In this document: positions 9,615 through 20,538 of the stretch, piece by piece
How positions within the stretch are numbered: the first letter of the stretch is position 1
Layout of the letters: each line of letters starts with the position of its first letter
Assembly: GCA_963682175.1 (NCBI GenBank)
Contig: OY821775.1
Coordinates: 37,136,053 to 37,200,052, forward strand
Source: Triglochin maritima
Taxonomy: Eukaryota; Streptophyta; Magnoliopsida; Alismatales; Juncaginaceae
Length of the DNA stretch: 64,000 nt
Direction: 5' to 3'
Translations under genes and position numbers: made by a program
Notes under the pieces: generated by a model
Databases searched by the model: none
Told to the model about the DNA's origin: nothing
The model's input: only the letters and a program-made list of their open reading frames with translations

Positions 9615-10206
9615 TTGAGCGAAGATTTCTCTCAAAACGAAGAGAAATGAACGAAAATGAAAAAGAAAGGAAGAAGTGACGGTGGCCATTCCGTGCCTCT
9701 TCGTCAAAAAGAGGTATGGAGCAGGTGGGAGCGCCAAAAGGAATGATATGATTTGGAGCACGTCTGATTTGAGATGCATTAAATGTGGCTGCCCCCTCTG
9801 CCCGCCAAAAATATTAAACTTTGGTTGAGCTGGATTTGTCCAACTCAGCAGCGTCCCGCGAACGCGTCCCGGAGAGCGGCTACTAAACATTTCTCTTAAT
9901 ATATATGTATGTGGCACAATATAACGGCCCTTTAAATAAATAAATATAGGAGTAAGCCATCACCATCATACTTAGAATTTTGCAGGGTCGAACCTAACTT
10001 CGAATTTGATATTGTATTATGTGCATTGGGTAACATTTATTAAATATCATACTTGGATTGTTCGCCTTTTTAGAACCGAGTTCTGGTCCAGAGGCAGAGC
10101 TTATAATTGGTGTTTGCTTATTAAAAAAACATGTAAGTCATATATGAAATTTAACTAAAAATCCGCCATAATGTTTTGACAAAGTAGGCCCGGTGTGCTT
10201 TGTTAC
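9615..10206. other. Upstream region of the transposase gene and MULE right flank
   Basis: 9615-9900 is the probable promoter and leader of the minus-strand transposase gene. An ORF extends upstream of the chosen ATG, but the sequence there does not look conserved. 9900-10206 is AT-rich with no gene. A TIR for the MULE was not identified, so the right border is uncertain. Confidence 0.3.
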
Positions 10207-10209
10207 TTA

Positions 10210-10875
10210 AGGCACCCTTAACGGGGGTGCCCCGCCCAGGCGCCCTGGTCGGGCGCCCGGGCACACCCCGTTAGCGGGCGGGGCGCCCGTGGGAGGGGGA
10301 CACGTGTCCCCCTCCCATTGGTTTTTTTTTTTTGATTTTTTTTAGTTTTGGTTTTGTTATTAATGGATTGGGTATTTGTTATAAATGTGGGGTAATAATT
10401 TTTTGTAAGTGATTAAAATTAAGAATTTTCCAGAACCAACAATTTCAAGTTAAATAGAAAAAAATTTAATACAACAATACCATAACAACAATACATTAAT
10501 AATAATAAAATACGAAATACAACCAAACACATGAAACATCTGTTAAAGGGAAATACAAACCATACGGACTACTACAACCCGAAATACAAACTAAGGGAAA
10601 TACAAACCAAGTATATCGCGAATTAAAATTATAATGTAATTAGAATTAGATTTATATATAATGTATTTTGTTAAATGTTGTGTGAGAATTAAATTTGTTT
10701 AATTAAGAAATGATGTGGATGAAAGAGAGGGTATGGTGGGTGGGGGTAGCCTGGGCATGGATAAGGAGATTTTTTGGGTGGGTTGGGTGAGCTGACGTGG
10801 CAGAGAAAGAAGCTGACGTGACAGAGAGAGAGTGCAGGACGCCCGGAGGTACCCCGGGCGCTGTTAAATATGCTC
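10210..10875. mobile_element. GC-ended MITE with TTA target duplication (PIF/Harbinger-like?)
   Basis: A 666-bp segment is flanked by TTA at 10207-10209 and 10876-10878. The left end starts AGGCACCCTTAACGGGG; the right end, reverse complemented, starts GAGCATATTTAACAGCG, sharing an imperfect terminal inverted repeat around TTAAC. The termini are GC-rich (GGGCGCCCGGG blocks) while the middle is AT-rich with a T run. Near the right end are two GCTGACGTGRCAGAG motifs, which recur in related copies near 13030 and 27240. There is no coding capacity. The 3-bp TWA duplication suggests Tourist/Harbinger, but this assignment is inference. Confidence 0.6.
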
Positions 10876-10878
10876 TTA

Positions 10879-12330
10879 TAGATCGGTCTAACCGTCTAAG
10901 TCTAACAGATGCTCGTGAATCTCGAAATCCTTCTTAAAAATAATTATGATTGAAAGAGTAGCTAAGCGAGTGGAAGTAGGTAGCATTGCAAGTTTGGGAC
11001 AGCAGTTATTTCATTCATTACGTTTTCCGGCGATTCATGGCATTGATGTCTGACAGCACCCTTTATCAAAAAATAAAAGAGTCTGACATCACCCCGCAAT
11101 TAAAACCAAACAAACAAAATCAATAGAAAGGTGCAATAAGAACAAAATCCCGAAACTCGCGCGGAAAGATATCGTCAACAACAAAATCAACGAAAAGCTT
11201 CAAAATTTCAGTTCGACGTTCCAATCGTGAGATATTCACTACTTCCAACCGTGTCATAAAACCCAAGTAGGGACCAGCAAGACATTCTTCTTGGCCGAAG
11301 AATCTCATGTCCGGGCGATGACTCCCACACCATTGAACTGGTCTGGCTTTGACAGGACCAGAACAAAGCACGAGGGATAAATATCGGCGCATGACGTGAC
11401 TGACATGAGTGACATGGGTGTGTGAACGAATATAATGTAGCGGTTTTGTTGCGGAAAGGAGAGTTAGTGGATACGTACAGGCATGCGGAGGAGTAAATAA
11501 GGAAAAGGTGATGATGGGCGTGGTCGACTTTTGTGGCCAACAGAGACGAGCCGACAAGACCCGAAGAACGAGGTCGGTTCAAGGCCATGGGAGGTCTCTG
11601 TTGCGTACGGTACGTGCTCTGGCGCGGCGCGTCCGCCTCGCTGCGAAAACTTACAAAATACGCTATTAAACTGAAATAGTACATTAACGTAAGAAAAAAA
11701 TTGAAGTCATTTCAAAAATTTACTTAAATCATAAATATCATTTTGTTTTTCTCTATTTTTATTTATTTATCCTCCTAATAGACACTCTTATTTTCATACT
11801 ACAATAAAAAATAACCATGAAAAATAAAATCAAAATAAGAATACGGAGACGATAATGGGCGAAAACTCCTGTCTTAGACGCCCCCCATGGGGGACGCGTC
11901 CTAATCAGACGTTCCGATTTTTTTTACGGAACATAATAAGTATTAAATAAATTATGAATGACAAAAATATAATTAAGACAATTTAAGTAATTTTGTTTTC
12001 AAAATCATCTTCTCGATGTGTGTTGTTGACTTTACAGATTTGATCAACTTTGAAAGTTAATTTCAACAGACGATCACGCAAAAATTGTCCTTAATTTATT
12101 GCGATCTCATCCCCGAGTCCTGCACAAAGAGCCACATGTCGGATCAACAACTATTAGATTAATATAATCATACTTGCAATTACTAGATAAACAATGAGTT
12201 TAAGCATATGCAGTATTGTTGTGTGATGTTTGTTTGATTTCATTTAATGTTATTTTAAGTTATTGTAAACGTCAACTTAAGCTCGTGATAAGTATGACAC
12301 TTCGAAATTCCTTTCGCTTCCCTTGGAGCA
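10879..12330. other. AT-rich region without a recognised gene
   Basis: No gene is recognised here. Two overlapping minus-strand ORFs (11120-11557 and 11208-11684) are more GC-rich than their surroundings and may be an old gene fragment, but I recognise no domain. A short GC-rich patch at 11875-11925 (cccccatgggggacgcgtcc) is a likely hairpin or another MITE end. Confidence 0.4.
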
Positions 12331-12334
12331 CCTG

Positions 12335-13185
12335 TAACGGGGTCATCTCGGAGGGACGACCCCGCGCCAACCTGGTAGTCGTCCCCTCATGGGGGCACGA
12401 CGACCCAGCTGGGTCGGCCTGGTCGTCGTTGGGACGTGCTATGGCCTTGTTAGTTTTAAATAATATTAAAAAAATTGTTTTAATTTTTTGATTGGGTATG
12501 TAATTGAGTTTAAATGATTTGGAGATATTATTTTGTAAATAGTTAGGTATTTATTAAGATTTATTTAAAATAATGGTTCGGATGAGGCGAAAATTAATTG
12601 TCTTTTTATTAATTGACATTTTCATTTTAATGAAATTTAGGTAAGGATTTTTTTCAGAATAATCACCAAAAATGGGTAAACAAATCAATATCCGAAATAC
12701 AATAATGAGCTGTCAATCCATATTAGGGGGTGCCCCTGCCACCCCCACAAACTACCCCGAAGTGGAGGTCAGTTGGGAGGAGGAAGTGTATTGTGGTACG
12801 TACAATCATTTAAATAAATATGAATTTTGTTTTATTATTAATAATAGTAATTGTTTGCTAATTAATATATATTTTGTTTGAATTATTAATGTTTTCAGTA
12901 AATATAATTGATTTTGGAATAGAATAAAAGTTAGTGGAAATAAAAAATGACGGGGGAGGAGAGAGTTGAGTTGTGGTGGGTTGTGGTTAAGAGGTGAATA
13001 GTATTGGAAAGAGAAGAAAATTGGTTGGGAAGAGAAAAAGTTGATGTGGATGAGAAAGAAAGCTGATGTGGAAGATAGGGAAAAGAGATAAAACTCATGA
13101 CCGAGTTAACTCTGGTCATGGTTATAGATTATCTTATCATTATCGTACGTATAGTCGTTTTGAAATTCTTTTCGCTGCCCTTGGT
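12335..13185. mobile_element. MITE related to the 10.2-kb copy
   Basis: The left side (gagcacctgtaacggggtca, with GACGACC-rich blocks) and right side (tcatgaccgagttaactctggtcat) form an imperfect inverted pair around GTTAAC/GTAAC...GGTCAT. The interior matches the style of the 10210-10875 element: an AT-rich core containing TTGATTGGGTATGT and, near the right end, GTTGATGTGGATGAGAAAGAAAGCTGATGTGG split over two motifs. A 25-bp direct repeat (gaaattcctttcgcttccct and a diverged copy) flanks the element near 12303 and 13158, so the borders could be slightly different. Confidence 0.5.
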
Positions 13186-13339
13186 ATTATCTTAAGGAAA
13201 ACATTTCAAAAAAAATTAAAAAAAAATTGCCAAAATAAACCTCCTCAATTCTTTCAACACTAGACCCGTTGCCAGCACATGGCGGCGGCAGATTTGTTTT
13301 TTAGTGTATACAGAACTCGTCACTGGTGATGTCGAGTTC

Positions 13340-13393
13340 TCTTAAAGGATAAATTTATCTTGTATCTTCTAAATACATAACACAACCCATATA

Positions 13394-13424
<31 letters not shown>

Positions 13425-13580
13425 GCATAGAGGTGTGGATGTTACATAGTCTACACTAAATAAGAATGTAAATACAATGCACATTACAACACATTTTAAT
13501 AGAAGTGCTACAATGTATTAGTTGGAAGAGAAACCATCTTAGAAGGTGAATCATCCACTATATATTTTTTCTATAACTGA
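13340..13580 (+). repeat. Direct repeat copy A of a copia-type LTR segment
   Basis: The segment tatcttctaaatacata ... acatagtctacactaaataa ... aatacaatgcacattacaac ... cttagaaggtgaatca matches 15985-16165 in the same orientation with scattered differences. The pair is about 2.65 kb apart. Copy B lies directly after gtgctgataacgtgttataa, a phrase typical of many dicot copia LTRs, so these are probably LTR fragments of one decayed element. Confidence 0.6.
13387..13426. repeat. AT dinucleotide microsatellite
   Basis: A run of about 19 AT/TA dinucleotides with one GT interruption lies inside the first copy of the duplicated LTR-like segment (13340-13580). The second copy (15985-16165) lacks it. 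Confidence 0.9.
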
Positions 13581-14800
13581 TGCATTGCATACATTGCATC
13601 ATATGTCTTTCATTTAGATTAATTTTATATCAATAAATGCAACTAAGGTATGTGTTTAGTCTTATTTACAGAATACAGGGACCTGAATGCAAATTACCCA
13701 TATCCCGAGCATAAACACGTGCAAGAGACTCATTTCTATCATAAAGACCAAGTTCAAGATTATCGGGGTTCAAATGGAAGTCCATCCAAGCATAAAAGCA
13801 TTCAAAGACCTAATTACAAGAAGGCCATGGAATTAAGCACAAAAGTAGTCAGGGACTTAATTGCAAAAAACCGAGGACCCGACTGCAAATTAAAGTACCA
13901 AAATATTATTTTGGAGAAGTTCTAAAGAAAAATCAATTTGGATCTCCAAATATATGAAGAAATAAATTCGCATCTCAAAAGATAGGAAAGAAATTAATCC
14001 AGACGCGCAAAGGACATTTAAATCATACCATAAACACACAGGAAAAATCCGGATCGAATCCGAGCCAAAAGGTGGTGATTCCGCCGCACCCCATGTACAA
14101 AATGTAGCGGATTAGCCGCACAAAAGTCGATCCGTGCGCTCAAAAGTTTACCAATGTTGTATTGACGTGTGTACTTTTCTTTTATGTATTGGGATTCCCA
14201 GTTGAGACTATAAATAATGCTGAATCATGTATTGAAAGGAGTCTTTGTTTTTATTCCATGCTTTAGTAATAAAATTATGTTGGTTTATTTTGTGTTTTTA
14301 GTTTTCTTTCGTAGTTTCTCTAGGACCCCTTCTCCTTCCCTCCATCAATGAGTTTCTAACTCTCTCCAAAGGGTGGGGGTGACGGATGTAGGGTGATGAG
14401 AAGAAGATGATGTTATTATTTTAATTTCGTGTTAGTATATTTTGATTACTTGAGTTTATGTTGAATCATTTATCATGTAATGCTTTATAACTAATGTGAT
14501 TTATTACAAGTTTCAGATTTCTCTAAACAAAACCCGACATCTAAACCTCCACCCGCTGGACTCTCATCCATCTTTGCTTTATTTTTAATTTGTTTTTGTT
14601 GTTCTTTCTTTAGATAATTAAAACCAAAAAAATCTCAAACCAAACTTATTTCTCTCTCTTTCTTTCCTAAATCGAAAATCACAAAAATAACAATATATCT
14701 CTCTCCTCGTGTTCGACCCGTACTTGTCACGTCTTCATTGACGTCGTGCACTTGCGGTATAAATAAAATTCTCATCAATAACACTCTCATTGGATGATCA
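13581..14800. other. Non-coding region with retroelement-like leader
   Basis: No gene is recognised. Three phrases of the form GGAC-(C/T)(T/C)GA-(A/C)TGCAAATTA recur at 13680, 13853 and 13876. An actataaataatgctg TATA-like block at about 14208, followed by polyadenylation-like AT-rich DNA, suggests an old LTR. The phrase gtgcacttgcggtat at 14747 recurs near 36525 and (inverted) 38865. Confidence 0.35.
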
Positions 14801-16170
14801 CCTTTTGTTATACGTTTTTCAGTCTGTCTCGTTAAAAACTTTGCCAAGTAAAATCTAGTGTGACAAAAACTTGGTGAAGAAAAAAAAGTGCAGTGTATAA
14901 TTCTCTCATTCATTTCAACATATATTTATACACTGTTGAAGAATAGCGTTATGTTCATGTCTCGTTAAAAACTTTGCTACAAAAACCCAGTGGGAAAATA
15001 ACCAAGGAAAAAACATAACAAACGTTAACACAATTGCGGAAGGTGTCTCGTTAAAAACCTTGTCAAATAAAATCTTATAGGAGAAAAACTTGAAAAAGGA
15101 AAAAAAAACAGTACAACTATAGGCCTTATGGGCATTATCCTTCATGGATAATCGTACTTCAGGGATGATAATTAGAAATCAGCTCCCTCTGATATGTAGT
15201 TCACCAACTTGCATAAAGATTGCAACGTTTCCACAATAACACAAAATAATTTATGATTTGTTGTTGTGGATTAAGACATATAAGAATCATCACTGAAGTA
15301 AATATTTATCTCATGAATATAGTAACTAAATATTGATAATTCCAGGTGAATCTTTTTATATATTTGAATCATTGTAACAATTCTTTTCTGGAGAACGTTC
15401 GAATTGCATATCGAAAAATAGTTGACTTTTCTCTTGTCATTTATTTCAAAATTTATCATTCAAAAGTTTCACGGGTGATTAATATCTTCAGGAGTTCCTT
15501 TCATATCATTCATCGAGATAATATGCACATTCTCTTTGTTTGTTAATTACATGTATTAATGCATATTTATCAAATAACATACTCTTATGCATCTAAATTT
15601 GTCATGTGCATGATTTAAATTTTACTATCATACTAACAAAAGTTACTAGTCCGTCATCTAAAAATATATATAAACATGCAGAATATGATATTTCAAATCA
15701 AGATTTTGCAACAATAATTTCTAAACATATATCATCACATTTAAGAATATAATATAAGTATATTCAACAAGTAAATAGAATAATGATGTTATAAATTATA
15801 AAAAAACTATCTCAAGATGTATACAACCTCTTGTTGTAGACTACCTTAATCAAACAAAGAACAACTAATGTTTGAGTAGATCACATGGAGTGAAGTCGTG
15901 CTGATAACGTGTTATAAAATATGTGGAAGATCCTTGTAAACATAAGAACAACAAAACAAGAGAAGTGTATGGAAGGGGTGGAAGATGGATACATTTATCT
16001 TCTATCTTCTAAATACATAGCACAATATATTTACATAGTCTACATTAAATAATGATGTAAATACAATCCACATTACAACACATTTTAATAGAAGAGTTAA
16101 ATGTATTGGTTGAAATAGGAATCATCTTAGAAGGTGAATCACCCACAGTATACAATTTTCATAACACATA
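14800..16170 (-). mobile_element. Decayed Ty1/copia-type LTR
   Basis: The sequence has three repeats of the phrase tctcgttaaaaactttg...aaaacccagtgggaaaa (14826, 14961, 15045), known from many dicot copia LTRs. It ends with gtgctgataacgtgttata (15900-15918) and the segment duplicated at 13340. No coding sequence of gag or pol is left. Orientation is a guess from the usual order of these phrases. Confidence 0.5.
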
Positions 16171-16562
16171 AATTTTTATTAGTTTTCTTTGATAGCGGAG
16201 ATGAGATGATGGAACACATATCGTTTTATTAGTAGTTTGTGTTTTATAAGTTTCTTTTATAGTAATGAGATGGATAGTGATTGACATTTTTAGATTAAAT
16301 GGTAGATTTAGAGTGTGTTTGATAACAACTTACGGGGAAAAATGAAGAGAAACCTAAGAAGTTAAGAAAAATCTGAGATGGAGCAATTTGCATTTCCGTC
16401 AGCTACCTAAAATGGAGAGAAACCTAGAAAGTTGAGAGAAATCTCAAACTTGACTTTCATGATTTCTCCTTAGAGTGGAGTTTGGGAAATCACTCTAATC
16501 GTTAGTAGAATGATTAGTTTTTGTATCATTGTTTTATCTATGGACTAAGTTATATCTTCCTG

Positions 16563-17265
16563 CGAAGAAACCACACAAGATTACTGTAGGTTTCATAATT
16601 CTAATCGCAATCAATTCTTTGAAAAGCAACGAGACTTGTTGGTCAAACAAAAATTAGTGGTATTTCCCATAATATCTAGGGTTAATTACAATTTACCCTT
16701 CTAAACTATGTCTTGATATCACTTTGTACATCTAAACTTTAAAAGTTAACAAATACCCTCCATGACTTTCGTTTTGTAATATTGTCTCCTTTTGAACTCT
16801 AAAAATCCATTATTTAAACACACTCAGTTCTTTTTTCAATTTTTTGCATTGTATCCTTAATACATTCATAAACCTAGTATTACTTGAAAGTTCAGATCGG
16901 ATCAGATGTCAGATATGGTTGAATTTTTGTATCGGATTGGTAACCACGCAAGATTATTGTAGGTTTCACAATTCTAATCGCAACCACTTCTTTGAAACCT
17001 AACGAGACTTGTTGGTCAAACAAAAATTAGTGGTATTTTCCAAAATATCTAGGGTTAATTACAGTTTGCCCCCATGAACAATGCATTGATATCACTTTGC
17101 ACATTTGAACTTTAAAAGGTAATAGTTGTTTTTTCTGAATTTTCGTTTTGTTACACTTTTAACCCCTTGAACTTTAAAAATCTATTATTTAAATACACAT
17201 TCGCAGTTCTTTATTCAATTTTTTGCATTGTATCTCTAATACACTCATAAACCTAGTTTAAAGTG
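16563..17265. repeat. Diverged tandem duplication of about 380 bp
   Basis: 16563-16889 and 16943-17265 are diverged copies sharing aaccacacaagattactgta, caacgagacttgttggtcaa and taattacaatttaccc. The second copy runs into the left half of a foldback MITE, so the duplication includes a MITE end. Confidence 0.75.
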
Positions 17266-17515
17266 AAATTTTCAACGTCTTAATCTTTATTTCAGATATG
17301 GTTGGAATTTCACGTAAAACTAGGTTTAGGAATGTATTAGGAAAACAATGCAAAAAAACAAAAAAAAACTACGAATGTATGGTTTAATAATGAATTTTTA
17401 AAGTTCAAGATGACAAAATATTACAAAATAAAAGTTCAAATGAAGTAATTATTATCTTTTAAAGTTCAGGAGTGTAGTGCATAATTCATAGGAACAAACT
17501 GTAATTAATCCTTAT
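17044..17515. mobile_element. Foldback MITE with ends GGGTTAATTACAGTTTG
   Basis: The left end agggttaattacagtttgcc is the inverse of the right end caaactgtaattaatcc. Pairing continues inward between GAACTTTAAAAG-type and CTTTTAAAGTTCAG-type sequence for roughly 150 bp per arm. No ORF is present. Related copies start at 16678 (left arm only, in the duplication) and at 17739-18177. Confidence 0.65.
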
Positions 17516-17738
17516 TTACGAATAACCTGCATTCTAGACGAAAATTATTAACTTTTACTCGGTCAATGTTCAAATAAAAATCACACAAACTGGTTAACCA
17601 AACTAAACAGCTTACCAACGTTTGTGTTTTTCCTCCAAAATTTATGATCTTCGTGCCTTAAACCCTGACTTTGTTCATATTAGTAATCTTAGAGGGAGGG
17701 CTAGACTACTACATTATATATTTTAATATAATTGTTTT

Positions 17739-18177
17739 TGGATTAATTACGGTTTACTATTCTCAATTATTTCACTTTACACCCATAACCTTAAAAGGTG
17801 ATACCTACCCTCCTAATTTTCGTTTTATAATACTTTACTACCTTTAATTTTAAAAATTCATTATTTAAACTAACTTTACTTGAAAGTTTAGATCAAATTG
17901 GATGTCAAATCTAGTTCGAATTTTGAGTCGAATTAGTGTTAAGTCCGACCCAGAATCCAATTTGATCCAAATTTTGATGTAAAGTTAGATTTAAGAGTGT
18001 AATAGAAATACAACACAAAAAACTACGAAAACGGTGAATGAATGTTTAAATGATGAGTTTTTATAGTTCAAAAAGGAAAAAAATTGTTACAAATTAAAAG
18101 TTCAAAGAATAGTCACATTTTAAAATTCAGGGTTACAAAGTGAAATCAAGACACTGTTCAAGAATACGTAATTAACC
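17739..18177. mobile_element. Second foldback MITE of the same family
   Basis: The left end ggattaattacggtttact and the right end aatacgtaattaacc are inverted, with arms that include taaaaggtgatacctaccc on the left and cacattttaaaattcaggg on the right. It is non-coding and similar in plan to the element at 17044, but diverged. Confidence 0.6.
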
Positions 18178-19410
18178 TTTTTTGAGCTATGAACAAGTCA
18201 AATTTGAACCACACTGACATTACTTGTGCTTGATTTGTTTAAAAAGAACGTTTAAGTTTGATATTGAGTTTAACTTTTTTTATTCCATGACACTAAAATC
18301 ACATTTTTTTATCATTATATTATAGTTTTTTTATTTGTTTTCACGTCACTAAAAAACCCACATATTATGTTCATGATATCAAAATCACGGGGAACATTTG
18401 TTATGTCAATCAAACTGTAGTTTTAATCACCAACAATAATTAAGCTCCTAAATTTGTCTTTATCAGGGAGTACTTTTATATTAAGAATAATGAACAAAAT
18501 AAATATTTCATTTTAAAGATTTACTTTGTTATAAATTAATAAATAAAGATACTATCAAAGTCCAATCAAAATTAACGTCAAAAAATTCCTCATAGTTATC
18601 ACCGTTCCAATAAGGATTTGTCACGTCATTGACTAGAACATATCCAAACTCACATAATGACAAACATAAATACGTGCGTTTAGTAACGGAATGACAATAA
18701 ATGAGAGGTTTGTAATGACATGGAAATAAATATGAAAAGTAAAATACTGACAGATAAAATCGATATTTCTCAATGGCACGCAAGCCAAAATGTCAACCTT
18801 TTCGTTTTGAGTTTGGCTTTGTTATGAAATATAGGTGTTTCATTCTTTTCAACAAAAGGTTAAATTTGAGAGTGTGCCAATCAAAGGGAAGAAAACAATA
18901 ATATATATTATATTAACATAAAAAACACAGGTTAATATTGTAAGTTCCTATTTTGCTACAGAAAACAATATACTTTCATGTTATAAAATAACACTACCAT
19001 TTAATTTCTAACTTTAAGACAAAAACAACACTACAAGGCCATGTTTTGATAAAACACCATACCAATTACAATAAATACCAACCATATATGTTATTTTATA
19101 AATATTCTTAGTATATCTTAACATTAAAAAATTATACATTTTTTATGTACAAGTCTTACATATCATACATCACATATTTATTACACAAACAAGCTATCAA
19201 ACTTTTAACAAGTGAGCAAACTATGACCGAGTTGGATTGGTTAATAAACAACACTAAGTACAATTTGATCTCTATTTATTTAAAAACAAACTCAAACTCA
19301 AAATCGAGTCGAATTTTAACAGAACCGGACATGACAGAATACATGCATTATACCACACATCTAAGATACAAAGCATAGAAACACGAACATCTGAGTCTGT
19401 TTCGCTGTAT
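18178..19410. other. AT-rich region, nothing recognised
   Basis: Short ORFs only, none with a recognisable domain. The sequence is strongly AT-rich with no clear repeat ends. Confidence 0.6.
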
Positions 19411-19412
19411 TT

Positions 19413-19685
19413 GGAGGGTCCATTTGGGTGTGCCAGCATCTGAGTCTGGCACACCAAGGCATAGTATTACCCTACAAAAAGAATTTTCACGTCTGGATTA
19501 CAATGAAAAAACACCTAGACACAAGAAGCTCGTCTGGGTTTTGCTTCTCACTCCACACAAAATTCCAACTCCAGACGGCAAACTTCTCCACCACTCCAGA
19601 TGCCAATGTGATGTATGGTAAACCCTCAAGCGTCTCGGATGAGAATGCAAATTACCCCCCAGACGCATACCAAACACACCCTCAG
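19413..19685. mobile_element. Probable short MITE ending GAGGGTNNNTTTGG
   Basis: The left border gagggtccatttgggtgtg and the right border taccaaacacaccctcag are imperfect inverses. The interior has gtctgg/ccagac pairs that could fold (gtgccagcatctgagtctggcac forms a short hairpin, 19430-19453). No target duplication was confirmed. Confidence 0.45.
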
Positions 19686-20538
19686 TATAATCTCACTACT
19701 TAAGAGCTTTGGAGTAACAGCGACTTTGGATATTATAAGTTGACTAGTCGTGAGTTCTTAGAGCTCAGCTCTTTGCCAACAACCAAAGAACCCGCTTCTC
19801 TTTGTGCGGTTCTAATTGGTCATGACGCATGATTTATTTAGTAAATGTTCATCAAGAGTTTTAAGAAAGCAATTCATCTCACGTATCATATCGAAAGTAT
19901 ACAAAGGACATCTAAATAATAGCATGAAAGTACAACCAAGATCTAAGGATCCAATTTAACAGGACTCCATTATGGGTTGGTTCCGGAATGGTTTCTGATT
20001 ATTAAGTCATCACCATTTGAACTACTATGAATTATTGACCATACCATATTAACTGGAATCGACTTCATGTTGTCTTGTTTGGATCCCAAAACATTGATAA
20101 CTGCTACGCACAAATTAAATCCTATAAAAGGTAGTTTCATGCTAGAAGTAAAAAGATAACTAGATAGGGTTTTTCTTGATATTATACAACACAAGAACAA
20201 AATTGATTCATCACCAAGCTCAATTGGCATAAACATACATATCTTGACAGCGAGATGTGGGTTTGCAACCTGCCATTCCTCTCTCACCCATTTCTGAAAT
20301 ACTATAGAAAATAATTTCATCCGACTAAAATAGTGCCCCATAGTTTCAGCATGATGAAAAAAGGATGAAGCTCATTTTGTCAAATCATACCTGTGTTTCA
20401 AACTCCAGTGTACGCTAGTACACTGCTGCCCAACACTGGATATGCCTATGTTTTTGTATACCAAATTAGCATTGGAATCGACCAAGTCTCCTTTGGGAAA
20501 CCTTGAAAAATGGTGCAAGCACCCAGAGGCACACCATA
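19686..20538 (-). other. Downstream region of the TMX2-like gene
   Basis: This lies 3' of the TAA at 20539 on the minus strand. It is presumably 3' UTR and downstream DNA; a candidate donor (cacag/gtatga, about 20389) suggests a 3' UTR intron is possible. The minus-strand ORF 19970-20341 has no recognised domain and probably lies in untranslated sequence. Confidence 0.4.

Noticed and set aside
11120..11684. Minus-strand ORFs (145 and 158 codons) as a host gene
   Set aside because: Overlapping frames, no recognisable domain and no supporting splice pattern; kept only as unexplained GC-richer DNA.
19970..20341. 123-codon minus ORF as a gene downstream of the TMX2-like gene
   Set aside because: It lies in the probable 3' UTR/downstream region, without recognised motifs.
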